Source: Curtobacterium sp. VKM Ac-1395 (GTDB lineage Bacteria; Actinomycetota; Actinomycetes; Actinomycetales; Microbacteriaceae). From it: DNA of 64,000 nucleotides. A program made the position numbers and the translations under genes. This document shows, piece by piece, positions 10,942 through 20,811 of this stretch (within the stretch, counting starts at the first letter, position 1; every line of letters starts with the position of its first letter). Location: contig NZ_JADKRX010000005.1 of NCBI RefSeq assembly GCF_015350975.1, positions 1 through 64,000 of the forward strand, in the 5' to 3' direction. Under the pieces are notes generated by a model, which saw nothing but the letters and a program-made list of their open reading frames with translations, was not told the origin of the DNA and did no database searches.

Positions 10942-12636
10942 CTAGCCCGTGACCGCGCCGGTGGCGGCGGACTGGACGAGCTTGGCGTACTTCGCGAGGA
11001 CTCCGCGGGTGTAGCGCGGGGGCAGCGGCGCCCAGCCGTCACGGCGGGCCTCCAGCTCGGCGGCGTCGACCAGTAGGTCGAGCGTCCGAGCCGCGATGTC
11101 GACACGGATGCGGTCGCCATCGCGCACGAAGGCGACGGGACCTGCGTCCACTGCCTCCGGTGCGATGTGGCCGATGCAGAGGCCGGTTGTGCCGCCTGAG
11201 AATCGACCGTCGGTCAAGAGTAGTACATCCTTGCCGAGGCCCGCGCCCTTGATGGCCGCCGTGATGGCGAGCATCTCGCGCATGCCGGGGCCGCCCTTCG
11301 GGCCCTCGTAGCGGATGACGACGACGTCGCCCTTGTGGATCCGGCCCTCGGTCAGGGCGTCCATGGCGGAGCGTTCGCGGTCGAACACCCGCGCGGGACC
11401 CTCGAAGACCTCGGCGTCGAAGCCGGCCGTCTTCACGACCGCACCCTCGGGAGCGAACGAGCCCTGCAGGATCGTCAGGCCGCCGGTGGCGTGGATCGGG
11501 TTGTCGAGCGTGCGGAAGACCTTGCCGTCGAGCTCCGGCGGGTCGATCTCGGCGAGGTTCTCCGCGACGGTCTTGCCCGTCACGGTCATGCACTCGCCGT
11601 GCAGCAGGCCGGCGTCGAGCAACGCCTTCATGATCACCGGGATGCCGCCGTTGCGGTCCACGTCGAGCATGACGTACTTGCCGAAGGGCTTCATGTCGGC
11701 CAGGTGCGGGACCTTCGAGCCGATGCGGTTGAAGTCGTCGAGGGTGAGCTCGACCTCGGCCTCGTGCGCGATCGCGAGCAGGTGCAGCACGACGTTGGTC
11801 GAGCCTCCGAGGGCCATGGCGACGGCGATGGCGTTCTCGAACGCCTCCTTCGTCAGGATCTGGCGCGCGGTGATGCCGAGCCGGAGCATGTTCACGACGG
11901 CCTCGCCGGAACGGTGCGCGTAGTAGTCACGGCGACGGTCGGCGCTGGGCGGCGCGGCCGAGCCGGGCAGCGACATCCCGAGGGCCTCGGCGACGGACGC
12001 CATCGTGTTGGCCGTGTACATCCCGCCGCAGGCGCCTTCGCCCGGGACGATCGCACACTCGATCTTCTTGAGCTCTTCTTCGCTCATGGTGCCGGCCTTG
12101 CACGCACCGACGCCCTCGAAGGAGTCGATGATCGTGACTTCCTTCATCGAGCCGTCGGCCTGCTTGACGTAGCCCGGCATGACCGAGCCGGCGTAGAGGA
12201 AGACGCTCGCGAGGTCGAGGCGGGCCGCGGCCATGAGCATGCCCGGCAGCGACTTGTCGCAGCCGGCGAGCAGCACGGTGCCGTCGAGGCGCTCGGCGTT
12301 GACGACCGTCTCGACGCTGTCCGCGATGACCTCACGCGAGACGAGGGAGAAGTGCATGCCCTCGTGGCCCATGGAGATGCCGTCCGAGACGGAGATGGTC
12401 CCGAACTGCAGCGGGTAGCCGCCCCCGCCGTGGACGCCTTCCTTGGCGCCCTGGGCGAGTCGGTCGAGGGACAGGTTGCACGGGGTGATCTCGTTCCAGG
12501 ACGAGGCGATGCCGATCTGCGGCTTCTCCCAGTCCTCGTCGCCCATCCCGACGGCCCGCAGCATGCCACGCGAGGTGGTTGCTTCGATCCCGTCGGTGAC
12601 GACCCGGCTCCGCGGCTTCACGTCGATGTCAGGCAT
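10942..12636 (-). CDS. ilvD: Dihydroxy-acid dehydratase
   Basis: 564 residues; dehydrates the dihydroxy acids to the 2-oxo acids used by IlvE. Iron-sulfur ligands are seen in [12 protein letters not shown] near 122 and [14 protein letters not shown] near 195, with the C-terminal [17 protein letters not shown] segment. The ATG lies six bases after TAGACT without a Shine-Dalgarno, suggesting a leaderless mRNA. It precedes ilvB by 46 bases, so part of the ilvBNC message may start here. Odd: at about 11150-11230 the codons switch to GTA, CTA, TTG, CGA, TCA and ACA, otherwise almost absent in this window, while the protein stays fully conserved. Confidence 0.96.
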   Translation of the reverse strand: MPDIDVKPRSRVVTDGIEATTSRGMLRAVGMGDEDWEKPQIGIASSWNEITPCNLSLDRLAQGAKEGVHGGGGYPLQFGTISVSDGISMGHEGMHFSLVSREVIADSVETVVNAERLDGTVLLAGCDKSLPGMLMAAARLDLASVFLYAGSVMPGYVKQADGSMKEVTIIDSFEGVGACKAGTMSEEELKKIECAIVPGEGACGGMYTANTMASVAEALGMSLPGSAAPPSADRRRDYYAHRSGEAVVNMLRLGITARQILTKEAFENAIAVAMALGGSTNVVLHLLAIAHEAEVELTLDDFNRIGSKVPHLADMKPFGKYVMLDVDRNGGIPVIMKALLDAGLLHGECMTVTGKTVAENLAEIDPPELDGKVFRTLDNPIHATGGLTILQGSFAPEGAVVKTAGFDAEVFEGPARVFDRERSAMDALTEGRIHKGDVVVIRYEGPKGGPGMREMLAITAAIKGAGLGKDVLLLTDGRFSGGTTGLCIGHIAPEAVDAGPVAFVRDGDRIRVDIAARTLDLLVDAAELEARRDGWAPLPPRYTRGVLAKYAKLVQSAATGAVTG

Positions 12637-12720
12637 GCGCTGAGTCTAGGACGGATTGGGATACCAGCGGCGCACGTCCATGCATCCGCATGTTGCGACG
12701 GGCGGACGGGAGCTCGCGAA

Positions 12721-12780
12721 ACACCGGTGTCCGGCGTTCGAACCGCGCCGACACGCGGCGTGGTCGCTGAACACCGGTGT
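12721..12780. repeat. Dispersed 60-bp dyad element, copy 1
   Basis: Two ACACCGGTGT palindromes (12721-12730 and 12771-12780) start exactly 50 bp apart. The 40-bp middle holds a hairpin centred on its midpoint: CCGCG, CCGACA loop, CGCGG. Flanks GCGAA (left) and CTTGC (right) continue the dyad loosely. It lies 53 bases beyond the otsB stop and about 85 bases upstream of ilvD. This copy has the shortest stem (five pairs) of the four. The sequence 12781-12832 shows nothing else. Confidence 0.85.
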
Positions 12781-12832
12781 CTTGCTGGAAAGGCGGGCGG
12801 GCGGGGCGGACGGGAGGCTCGGCTCGGCCTGG

Positions 12833-13627
12833 TCAGCGCACCGCACGCAGGCGGGCGAGCTGCTTCAGGACATCGGTCAGCGCCGCCGGGTCGGCGACGC
12901 GGAAACCGGCGAGCGTGTCGCCCTCCCCCACCTTCACGCCGACGTCGCCGTCGCCGAGCACGCGGAAGGCGTCCTCGTCGGTGACGTCGTCGCCGGCGAA
13001 GAAGACGGCGTCCGATCCGCGGAGGTCGCGGAGCCGGGCGATCGCGTCGCCCTTCGTGACGTGCCGGACGGCGAACTCGAGGATGTCCTTGCCGCCGCGC
13101 TCGAGCACGTCGGCGTCGGCCTCGTGCGCAGCCGCACTCGCCGCCGCGTCCACCTCGGCGGCGACCTCGGCGCTGACCCGGCGCGTGTGGACCCCGTGCC
13201 CGGCGGGCTTGTGCTCGATGACGACACCCGGGAACCGCTCGCCGACCGCGTCGAGCGCCGCACCGACCCGGGCGACCCGCTGCTGTTCGTCCTCGGTCAG
13301 GGCGTCCTCGGCGTGACCGTCGACCCGCCACTCGACGCCGTGCGAGCCGACGAGCGCCATGTCCGCCGGCGCCTGCGTGACCGCCGCGAGGCTGTCGAGC
13401 GGCCGACCGGAGACGAGCACCACCTCGGTGTCCTTCGCCCGCTGCAGGGTGAGCACGGCGGCCCAGCTGCCGGGCAGGGCCCCGACGTGGCCGGGGTCGT
13501 CGGCGAACGGCGCCAGGGTGCCGTCGAAGTCCAGGGCGACCAGGAGACGCGGAGCGTCGCCGAGGCCCGCCAGGGCCGCTGTGAGCGCCGACCCGTCGAC
13601 GGTGGTGTCAGTGGTCTCGTCACGCAT
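12833..13627 (-). CDS. otsB: Trehalose-6-phosphate phosphatase
   Basis: 264 residues, HAD superfamily; removes phosphate from trehalose 6-phosphate to give trehalose. Seen: motif I LDFDGTLAPFADD near 31 with the nucleophilic and acid/base aspartates, motif II in VVLVSGRPL, and motif IV GDDVTDEDAFRVL near 220. The ATG overlaps the last eight bases of otsA, so it is made from the same message with tight coupling. The C-terminus runs into the intergenic dyad repeat copy 1. Confidence 0.93.
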   Translation of the reverse strand: MRDETTDTTVDGSALTAALAGLGDAPRLLVALDFDGTLAPFADDPGHVGALPGSWAAVLTLQRAKDTEVVLVSGRPLDSLAAVTQAPADMALVGSHGVEWRVDGHAEDALTEDEQQRVARVGAALDAVGERFPGVVIEHKPAGHGVHTRRVSAEVAAEVDAAASAAAHEADADVLERGGKDILEFAVRHVTKGDAIARLRDLRGSDAVFFAGDDVTDEDAFRVLGDGDVGVKVGEGDTLAGFRVADPAALTDVLKQLARLRAVR

Positions 13628-15212
13628 CACGGGCCTCCCGGGTGTCCTCTGCTGCACGCGCCTTCTGGGCGTCCTGGTCGAAGATCGACATGCCGTCGGT
13701 CTGGGCTTCGCGGTGGCGGTCGGCCGGCTCCGTCGCCGACGCGTCGATCCGCGCGTTGCGCGGGGCATGCCGGTCGAGCGCCTCGAGGAACGACCGCGAC
13801 CAGCGGGCCACGTCGTTGTCGCGGACCCGCTTGCGGAGCGCGCGCATGCGGGTGGAGCGCTCGCGGCGGGGCATCTCGATCGCCCGCTCGACGGCGTCCT
13901 TCATGGCGCCGATGTCGTGCGGGTTGATGATGACCGCCTGTTTCAGCTCGTCGGCGGCACCGGCGAACTCCGAGAGGATCAGCACGCCGTCGTTGTCGAA
14001 GCGCGTCGCGACGTACTCCTTGGCGACGAGGTTCATGCCGTCCCGGAGCGCGGTCACGAGCATGATGTCGGCGGCCAGGTAGAGCGCGACCATCTCCTCG
14101 CGGGGGTAGCCGTGGTGCAGGTACGAGATCGGCTGGTGGCCGATGGTGCCGAGGTCGCCGTTGATCCGACCGACGCTCAGCTCGATCTCGTCGCGCAGGG
14201 TGCGGTACGTGTCGACGCGCTCGCGGCTCGGGCTGGCGACCTGCACGAGGGTGGCGTCCTCGACCCGGATGCGGCCGTCCTCGATCAGCTCGCCGAACGC
14301 CTTGATGCGGTGCCGGATGCCCTTGGTGTAGTCGAGTCGGTCGACCCCGAGCAGCACGGTCTTCGGGTTGCCGAGTCCGGCGCGGATCTCACGGGCGCGC
14401 TCCTGCACCTCGGGCTTCCTGGCGATGTCCTCGAAGCTCTCGGCGTCGATCGAGATCGGGAAGTGGCGGGCCTCGACGTGGCGCACGGTGATGCCCTTGC
14501 GGCTGCGAGGAGCCGCCGGGTCGTCCACGGGGACGTCGATCGTCGTGCCCTTGGTCGTGTAGCCCTTGATGTGGCGGACCGCTCGGAGGAAGTCGCTGGC
14601 GTCGTCCTGGCGCTGGAACCCGATCACGTCGGCGCCGAGCAGGCCGTCGAGGATCTGGGCGCGCCACGGCAGCTGCGCGTAGATGCCGACGGGCGGGAAC
14701 GGGATGTGGTTGAAGAACCCGATCGTGACGTCGGGACGGAGCTCCCGCAGCAGCGCCGGCACGAGCTGCAGCTGGTAGTCCTGCACCCAGACGATGCCGT
14801 CCTGCTCGACGATGTCGGCGATCTGCTCCGCGAAGCGCTTGTTCACGCTCTTGTACGCGTTCCACCAGTCGCGGTGGTAGCTCGGGTGCTCGATGACGTC
14901 GTGGTAGAGCGGCCAGAGGGTGTCGTTGCTGAAGCCCTCGTAGTAGTCCTGCACGTCGCTCGCGCTGAGCGGGACGGGGACGATGTGGATGCCCTCGTTG
15001 TCGAAGGGGTCGACGTCGACGTCGGGCTGGCCGACCCAGCCGACCCAGGCGCCGTCGTTGGCGCGCATGACCGGCTCGAGTGCGGTGACGAGGCCACCGG
15101 GAGAGTGCCGCCAGCCCTCGTTGCCGTCCTCGTCGACGACGCGGTCCACGGGGAGACGGTTGCTGGCGACGACGAAGGAGTACTTGGTGGACGAAGGATG
15201 CGGAGCTGACAC
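13620..15212 (-). CDS. otsA: Trehalose-6-phosphate synthase (GT20)
   Basis: 530 residues; joins UDP-glucose (or another NDP-glucose) and glucose 6-phosphate. Seen: ASNRLPVDRV near 16, GGLVTALEPV, WVQDYQLQLVP near 144, GFFNHIPFPP, LLGVDRLDYTKGI near 290, and DGMNLVAKEYVATR near 390. The last 40 residues are a charged tail not shared by enterobacterial OtsA. The start is GTG, seven bases after TAGTTT, with no Shine-Dalgarno (leaderless pattern). Together with otsB it supplies the compatible solute trehalose. It is divergent from the CorA-type gene across a 120-base gap that holds both promoters. Confidence 0.95.
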   Translation of the reverse strand: MSAPHPSSTKYSFVVASNRLPVDRVVDEDGNEGWRHSPGGLVTALEPVMRANDGAWVGWVGQPDVDVDPFDNEGIHIVPVPLSASDVQDYYEGFSNDTLWPLYHDVIEHPSYHRDWWNAYKSVNKRFAEQIADIVEQDGIVWVQDYQLQLVPALLRELRPDVTIGFFNHIPFPPVGIYAQLPWRAQILDGLLGADVIGFQRQDDASDFLRAVRHIKGYTTKGTTIDVPVDDPAAPRSRKGITVRHVEARHFPISIDAESFEDIARKPEVQERAREIRAGLGNPKTVLLGVDRLDYTKGIRHRIKAFGELIEDGRIRVEDATLVQVASPSRERVDTYRTLRDEIELSVGRINGDLGTIGHQPISYLHHGYPREEMVALYLAADIMLVTALRDGMNLVAKEYVATRFDNDGVLILSEFAGAADELKQAVIINPHDIGAMKDAVERAIEMPRRERSTRMRALRKRVRDNDVARWSRSFLEALDRHAPRNARIDASATEPADRHREAQTDGMSIFDQDAQKARAAEDTREARDA

Positions 15213-15332
15213 GCCACCGAAACTACCAGCGTGCCGGTCCCCCGCTCCCGGAAGCGGAACCTGAGCAGACTGCGCGACAGGGCCGGTCGTCCCGGTCCCG
15301 ACGCGCAGTCGACGCTCACTAGGCTCTGGCGC

Positions 15333-16304
15333 ATGGTCAGCACTCGCTCGTGGCGGAATGGTTCGGACGCGGAGCGGGACTTCCCCGTCGACCGTGTCTC
15401 GGACCTGGTCGCCGACGAGGACGCCTTCGTCTGGATCGACTACACGGACCCGTCGGCGACCGACCTCCGCCAGGTCGAGGAGGAGCTCGGCATCCACGCG
15501 CTCGCCGTCGAGGACGCCGTCGAACACGGACAGCGTCCGAAGCTCGACCGGTACCGCGACAGCCTGTTCCTGGTCGTCTACGACGTGCACGGTCGGGACG
15601 CCGAGGGCGAGCTCGTCACGCGCGAGGTCAAGGCCTTCGTGACGAAGCGGGCCCTCGTGACGATCCACGGCGCGGACGTCGACATCGCCGCGGTCGAGCG
15701 CCGGCTCGCGTCGAACGCCGACATGGCCGAGCACGGGGTGCCGTGGCTCGTGTGGGCGCTCCTCGACGCCGTCGTCGACCACGCCACCGCCGTGGTCGAG
15801 CAGATCGAGCAGGACATCGACGCGCTCGAGGACGACCTGTTCGAGCACGGCGACCCCCGTGAGCAGCAGATCCAGCGCCGGTCGTTCCGGTTGCGCAAGG
15901 CGCTCGGGGTGCTGCGGCGGCAGGTCGTCCCGACGAAGGACAGCGTCGCGTCGCTCCTGCACGGGGACGCGGAGACCATCGTCAACGGCATCCGCCCGTA
16001 CTTCCGCGACGTCGAGGACCACCTGGTCTCCATCGCGGACTCGGTCGACCAGCTCCGCGACGCCGTGGGCAGCGTGCTCGACACGAACCTCAACCTGGCG
16101 TCGAACCGGCAGAACACCGTGATGAAGAAGGTGACGAGCTGGGCGGCGATCATCGCCATCCCGACCGCGATCACCGGGTTCTTCGGGCAGAACGTGACGT
16201 TCCCCGGCGAGGGCCACTGGAGCGGGCTGTTCGCGTCCGTGGCGCTCATCATCGTGACGTCGCTGCTGCTGTACCGGTCGTTCAAGCACCGCGACTGGCT
16301 GTAG
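15333..16304 (+). CDS. corA: CorA-family divalent-cation channel with GQN instead of GMN
   Basis: 323 residues. Long cytoplasmic N-terminal domain (1 to about 260) with the coiled helix region VVEQIEQDIDALEDDLFEHG, then two C-terminal membrane helices (about 265-285 and 297-317) and the short positive tail FKHRDWL. The loop after the first helix reads GFFGQN where CorA and Mrs2 usually have GMN, the ion-selection motif. Start ATG, seven bases after TAGGCT without a Shine-Dalgarno (leaderless pattern); longer upstream starts would overlap the divergent otsA promoter. Probable Mg2+ or related metal transport; the substrate cannot be settled because of the altered motif. Confidence 0.85.
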   Translation: MVSTRSWRNGSDAERDFPVDRVSDLVADEDAFVWIDYTDPSATDLRQVEEELGIHALAVEDAVEHGQRPKLDRYRDSLFLVVYDVHGRDAEGELVTREVKAFVTKRALVTIHGADVDIAAVERRLASNADMAEHGVPWLVWALLDAVVDHATAVVEQIEQDIDALEDDLFEHGDPREQQIQRRSFRLRKALGVLRRQVVPTKDSVASLLHGDAETIVNGIRPYFRDVEDHLVSIADSVDQLRDAVGSVLDTNLNLASNRQNTVMKKVTSWAAIIAIPTAITGFFGQNVTFPGEGHWSGLFASVALIIVTSLLLYRSFKHRDWL

Positions 16305-16337
16305 CCCGAGGCGCGCGCACGGGCACCCCCGCCGTCG

Positions 16338-17489
16338 CTACAGCCGCAGCGCGAGGATCCCGGCGACGACCGTGAGCGGCGCGACGACGCAGCCGAGCGC
16401 CATGTAGCGCCCCCACGACAGGTGCACGCCCTCGGCGCTGAGCCGCGCGTGCCACAGCAGCGTCGCCAGCGAGGCCCACGGAGTGATGAGGCAGCCCGCG
16501 TTCACGCCGATGAGGAGCGCGGCGTACCGCAGGGCCTCGTGCCCCGCCGAGGGCTCGAGCACCAGGTAGGCGGGCAGGTTGTCGATCACGTTGGCGGACA
16601 CCGCACCGGCACCGCCGAGCAGGAGCAGCGAGCCGGTGCCGGTGCCGCCGGAGACGGCCTGCACGAGCGGGTCGGTGATGCCCGTCGTGTGCAGGGTCTC
16701 GACGACGACGAACAGCCCGGCGGCGAACACGAGCGTCGACCACGGCACCCGCGAGGGCTTCAGCTCGGACGGCGCCCGGAAGGCGGCGACCACGACGAGC
16801 AGGACCGCCGCGGCCAGTGCGGCGACCCACACGGTCACGCCGACGGTCAGGGCGATGACGAGCGCCACGAGGACGGCCGACGCCGCCCCGAAGAACACCG
16901 GGTCAGCGGGCCGGCGCACCTCGACCGGGGTGTACCGGCCGAAGAGCTTGCCGCGGAACACCACGAGCAGCACGGCGCACGGCACGACGACCCCGGCGAG
17001 CGCCGCCCAGACCATCAGGCCGGCGAAGGGCAGCGGGCCGTCGAGCCCGATGCGGTCGACGGCGAGCAGGTTCGTCAGGTTCGACACGGGCAGCAGGAGC
17101 GAGGCCGTGTTCGCCAGCCACACGGTGGTCAGCGCGAACGGCATCGGCGGGAGCCCCACCCGGCGTGCGAGCGCGATGACGATCGGGGTGAGGAGCACGG
17201 CGGTGGTGTCGATGGACAGGAACACGGTGCAGACCACGGCGAGGACGACGACCGCGCCCCACAGCCCGATGGTCCGGCCGCCGCCGATGCGCGCGGCGAC
17301 GTCGGCCAGGCGGTCGAACACGCCGGCGTCCGCGGCGAGCTCCGAGACGATCGTGAGCCCGAGGACGAACCCGAGGACGGGCAGGACCCGGGCGGCGAGC
17401 TCCCCGAGGTCGGTGAGCGGCAGCAGCCCGAGGGCCACGCACACGGCCCCGGCGACGAGCAGGGCGGCTCCGATGACGGCTTGGCGCAC
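16338..17489 (-). CDS. SLC13 / ArsB-like membrane transporter
   Basis: 383 residues, almost entirely hydrophobic with about ten or eleven membrane helices. It has the ion-transporter superfamily pattern: VFLSIDTTAVLLTPIV near 88 and NTASLLLPVSNLTNLLAV near 125 in the first half, and GAGAVSANVIDNLPAYLVL near 300 in the second, matching the paired N-rich re-entrant loops of ArsB/NhaD/citrate-type carriers. GTG start with GAGGAG nine bases upstream. It ends 33 bases from the stop of the CorA-type gene (convergent). Substrate unknown; there are no arsenic genes near it. Confidence 0.8.
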   Translation of the reverse strand: MRQAVIGAALLVAGAVCVALGLLPLTDLGELAARVLPVLGFVLGLTIVSELAADAGVFDRLADVAARIGGGRTIGLWGAVVVLAVVCTVFLSIDTTAVLLTPIVIALARRVGLPPMPFALTTVWLANTASLLLPVSNLTNLLAVDRIGLDGPLPFAGLMVWAALAGVVVPCAVLLVVFRGKLFGRYTPVEVRRPADPVFFGAASAVLVALVIALTVGVTVWVAALAAAVLLVVVAAFRAPSELKPSRVPWSTLVFAAGLFVVVETLHTTGITDPLVQAVSGGTGTGSLLLLGGAGAVSANVIDNLPAYLVLEPSAGHEALRYAALLIGVNAGCLITPWASLATLLWHARLSAEGVHLSWGRYMALGCVVAPLTVVAGILALRL

Positions 17490-17590
17490 GGTGGTTCTCC
17501 TCGCGGTGGTGAGCCGGAGGTGCCTGTGCGCCCGGCGGCGTTCCAATGTACCCACCGGTAGCGTTGACCCGACGACAACAGGAGGCATCT

Positions 17591-17782
17591 GTGCGCAAGT
17601 TCATGTTCAACGGTGCGGTGTGGAGTTCCCTCATCAGCGGCTACAGCGTTCTGCAGACCACCCGTCAGGGGCCCAGGGACTGGCGTCTCGCCCTGACCTG
17701 GGTGGCGTGGATCTCGACGACGATCGTCGCCATCGGCACGGTCGTCGAGGACGACCGCGCAGTGCGCTCGCGTCAGCCGTGA
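17591..17782 (+). CDS. Small conserved membrane-type protein (63 residues)
   Basis: Begins at a GTG preceded by a strong GGAGG five bases away. It carries FMFNGAVWSSLISGYSVLQ, a TTRQGPRDWR segment, one clear membrane helix (LTWVAWISTTIVAIGTVV) and a short acidic/basic tail. The ribosome site, the codon bias and the position of a long terminator right after it argue that it is a real gene. It is like short single-helix proteins common in Microbacteriaceae; no function is known to me. It is divergent from the transporter gene that starts at 17489. Confidence 0.7.
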   Translation: MRKFMFNGAVWSSLISGYSVLQTTRQGPRDWRLALTWVAWISTTIVAIGTVVEDDRAVRSRQP

Positions 17783-17797
17783 GCTGACGTCCCCACG

Positions 17798-17849
17798 GGA
17801 CGCGGCAGGTGGCCCGGTGCCAGCTGGCACCGGGCCTCCTGTCGCGTCC
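17798..17849. terminator. Bidirectional terminator, 24-bp stem
   Basis: A 24-bp stem with two mismatches closes an AGCT loop; the inner arms are GGCCCGGTGCC and GGCACCGGGCC. It sits between the convergent 63-residue gene and the MscS gene, 15 and 11 bases from their stops. The same core recurs at 27004 and 30444. Confidence 0.85.
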
Positions 17850-17859
17850 GGGGTCGCCG

Positions 17860-19032
17860 CTACCGCTCCGGTGGGACGTCCGACGCCCGGATGTCCGATG
17901 TCTGGATCGGGCCGGTGAAGAGCGCCGCGCGCTCGTCCCCCTCGCCGAAGAGCGACGCGTCGCCCTCCGACGACCGGCTGCGCCGCCGGGCGGGGGCGGC
18001 AGGCTCGGCGAGCTGCACGCGCTGGACCGGGAGCGCGTCCGGGTGGGTGCGCTGCAGCCAGTCGACCATCTCCTCGCGGACGTAGCAGCGCAGGTCGAAC
18101 AGGCCACCGGCGTCCGGTGCGGTCACCAGGATGCGCACGCGCACCATCCCGCCGACCGCGTCCGTGACCTGGAGCACCTTGGTGCGGCGGTCCCAGATCG
18201 TCGAGGTCTCGAGGATGCGGTCGAGCTCCGTGCGCATCTCCGCCGGGCTGACCCGCCAGTCCAGGTCGAACTCGACGGCGCCGAGGAGCTCGCTGCTCGT
18301 GCGGGTCCAGTTCTCGAACGGCGTCGACGTGAAGTACGTCGACGGCAGCACGAAGCGGCGGTCGTCCCAGAGGTGGACGACGACGTACGTCAGGGTGATC
18401 TCCTCGATGCGGCCCCACTGCTGCTCGACCACGACGACGTCGTCCACGCGGATCGACCCGGAGAACGCCAGCTGCATGCCAGCGAAGACGTTGCCGAGCG
18501 TCGACTGCGCGGCGAGGCCGGCGATCACCGAGATGAGCCCGGCCGAGGCGAGGACGCTCGCGCCGGCGGCCTCGACCCCGGGGAACGTCAGGAGGATCGC
18601 GCCGACGCCGATGATCACGAGCACCGCGACGGTGAGCCGGCGGAGGATGAGCACCTGCGTGCGGATCCGACGGGCGACCCGGTTGTCCGGGACGTCGACG
18701 CGGTACTTGTGCAGCCCGAGGCTCTCGAGGAACACCGCGAGCACACACGCGAGCCACGTGCCGACGCCGATGGTGGCGACGAGGAAGACGTGGGAGACGG
18801 CGTCGCGCCAGGGGTACCGGTCGGTGTCGGGGATCGTGGAGGCGAACGCCACCCAGAGCAGGGCGACGAGCAGCATCGTCCTGGTGGCGTGGCGGGAGCG
18901 TCGGGACAGCGAGGCGGCCCAGCGCTCACGACGGCCGAGTGCCCGGAAGACCAGGTGCAGGACGAGCGCGACGACGGCGGTCACGAGGAGGGCGGACCCG
19001 ACCGCGACCAAGAGGCGGATGAGGATGTCCAT
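17860..19032 (-). CDS. mscS: MscS-family mechanosensitive ion channel
   Basis: 390 residues. Four or five membrane helices (about 1-180), the MscS pore helix LISVIAGLAAQSTLGNVFAG near 188, then the beta domain (SGSIRVDDVVVVEQQWGRIE, about 210-270) and the alpha/beta C-terminal vestibule. It is a tension-gated channel that vents small solutes on osmotic downshift, a sensible companion to the trehalose genes close by. The ATG start was chosen because CACGAT lies six bases upstream, the leaderless pattern seen elsewhere. The C-terminal 50 residues are a charged, probably unstructured tail. Confidence 0.9.
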   Translation of the reverse strand: MDILIRLLVAVGSALLVTAVVALVLHLVFRALGRRERWAASLSRRSRHATRTMLLVALLWVAFASTIPDTDRYPWRDAVSHVFLVATIGVGTWLACVLAVFLESLGLHKYRVDVPDNRVARRIRTQVLILRRLTVAVLVIIGVGAILLTFPGVEAAGASVLASAGLISVIAGLAAQSTLGNVFAGMQLAFSGSIRVDDVVVVEQQWGRIEEITLTYVVVHLWDDRRFVLPSTYFTSTPFENWTRTSSELLGAVEFDLDWRVSPAEMRTELDRILETSTIWDRRTKVLQVTDAVGGMVRVRILVTAPDAGGLFDLRCYVREEMVDWLQRTHPDALPVQRVQLAEPAAPARRRSRSSEGDASLFGEGDERAALFTGPIQTSDIRASDVPPER

Positions 19033-19185
19033 CCGACCATCGTGGCAACGCCGCTCGCGCGCCGTCCAGCCGACGGACAGCCCCGGGATGGGGTCGTGTG
19101 CGATGTCGGCAGGCTGGTGGACAGGACCCAGCCCGTTCGGAGGTGGATGTGATGCATCGGCCCGATCCGCCTGTAGCGTGTCGGC

Positions 19186-20739
19186 ATGACAGCGCAGAAC
19201 GACACCGGGGTGGACCGTGCGCCCGCCAACGACTTCTCGCACGAGCAGGAGGGCTACCAGCACGGGCTGAAGCCCAGGCAGCTCCAGATGATCGCGATCG
19301 GCGGGGCGATCGGCACCGGGCTCTTCCTGGGTGCCGGTGGACGGCTGCACACCGCCGGGCCCGCCCTGGCCGTGGTGTACCTGATCGCCGGCGTGTTCGC
19401 GTTCTTCATCCTCCGGGCCCTCGGCGAGCTCGTCCTGCACCGCCCGTCCTCCGGGTCGTTCATCTCCTACGCCCGCGAGTTCTACGGCGAGAAGTTCGCC
19501 TACGCCGCCGGCTGGATGTACTTCCTCAACTGGGCGATGACCTCGATCGTCGACACCACCGCCGTCGCCCTGTACCTGCAGTACTGGCGGGCCTTCACCG
19601 CGGCACCGCAGTGGTTGCTGGCGCTCATCGCGCTGATCGTCGTCCTGGCGGCGAACATGGTGGCGGTCAAGGTCTTCGGTGAGCTGGAGTTCTGGTTCGC
19701 CATCATCAAGGTCGTCGCCCTGGTGGCGTTCCTCGTCGTGGCACTGGTCTGGCTGATCTTCGCGTTCCCGGTCGAGACCGGCGGCGAGGCGGTCCGCACC
19801 GGGTTCTCGATCTGGCAGGACAACGGCGGTCTGATCCCGAACGGCCTGCTGCCCGCCGTGCTGGTGGTGCAGGGCGTCGTCTTCGCGTACGCCGCGATCG
19901 AGCTCGTCGGCACCGCGTCCGGCGAGACCCAGGACACCGAGAAGGTCATCCCCCGCGCCATCAACTCCGTCGTCCTCCGCATCGCCGTGTTCTACGTCGG
20001 CTCGGTCGTGCTCCTCTCGCTCCTGCTCCCGTACACGTCGTACAAGGAGGGCCAGAGCCCGTTCGTGACGTTCTTCTCGTCGCTCGGCAACCCGCAGGTC
20101 GGGGTGGTCGTCGGCTCGATCATGAACTTCGTCGTCCTGACCGCCGCGCTGTCCTCGCTCAACGCCGGGCTGTACTCGACCGGACGCGCCCTGCACTCGA
20201 TGGGCATGAACGGGTCGGCGCCGAAGTGGACGACGAAGATGACCAAGGGCGGCGTGCCGTTCGCGGGCATCCTGCTGACGGCCGCGTTCACGGTCGCCGG
20301 TGTGGCCCTGAACTACTTCGTCCCGAGCCAGGCGTTCGAGATCGCCCTGAACGTCGCCAGCCTCGGGATCATCACCGCGTGGGGCACGATCATCCTCTGC
20401 CAGATGAAGCTGCGGCAGTGGGCGAAGCAGGGCCTGGCGAAGGAACCGTCGTTCAAGCTGCCCGGTGCACCCGTCACCTCGTGGCTGACCCTGGCGTTCC
20501 TGGTGTCGGTGCTCGTGCTGATGGCGATCGACTGGCCGGTCGGCACCCTCACCATCGCCTCGCTCGTGATCATCATCCCGCTGCTCGTCGTCGGGTGGTT
20601 CCTGCAGCGCGACCGGATCCTCCGCATCGCCTCGCTCCGCGAGGGCGTCACCGGCCCCTACCCGATCACCGGCCGCGACCCGGCGAACCAGGTCCGCCGC
20701 GGCGACACCGACACGGACGGGGACGACTCCCACTCCTGA
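19186..20739 (+). CDS. Amino-acid permease (APC family, AnsP/CycA type)
   Basis: 517 residues with twelve predicted helices. Seen: the family start [20 protein letters not shown] at residues 29-48, the GxG-type [12 protein letters not shown] segment and the conserved [13 protein letters not shown] in loop 2-3. It resembles L-asparagine permease AnsP and D-Ala/D-Ser/Gly transporter CycA; the sequence does not separate these, so no symbol is given. Proton-driven uptake is the family mechanism. ATG start six bases after TAGCGT with no Shine-Dalgarno (leaderless pattern). Confidence 0.9.
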   Translation: MTAQNDTGVDRAPANDFSHEQEGYQHGLKPRQLQMIAIGGAIGTGLFLGAGGRLHTAGPALAVVYLIAGVFAFFILRALGELVLHRPSSGSFISYAREFYGEKFAYAAGWMYFLNWAMTSIVDTTAVALYLQYWRAFTAAPQWLLALIALIVVLAANMVAVKVFGELEFWFAIIKVVALVAFLVVALVWLIFAFPVETGGEAVRTGFSIWQDNGGLIPNGLLPAVLVVQGVVFAYAAIELVGTASGETQDTEKVIPRAINSVVLRIAVFYVGSVVLLSLLLPYTSYKEGQSPFVTFFSSLGNPQVGVVVGSIMNFVVLTAALSSLNAGLYSTGRALHSMGMNGSAPKWTTKMTKGGVPFAGILLTAAFTVAGVALNYFVPSQAFEIALNVASLGIITAWGTIILCQMKLRQWAKQGLAKEPSFKLPGAPVTSWLTLAFLVSVLVLMAIDWPVGTLTIASLVIIIPLLVVGWFLQRDRILRIASLREGVTGPYPITGRDPANQVRRGDTDTDGDDSHS

Positions 20740-20811
20740 TGCTTGTCCGCGCAACGCGACGAGCATCCTCGTGACACCGAGAGGTCCGGCACCCGCCGCT
20801 ACGATCAGCGG

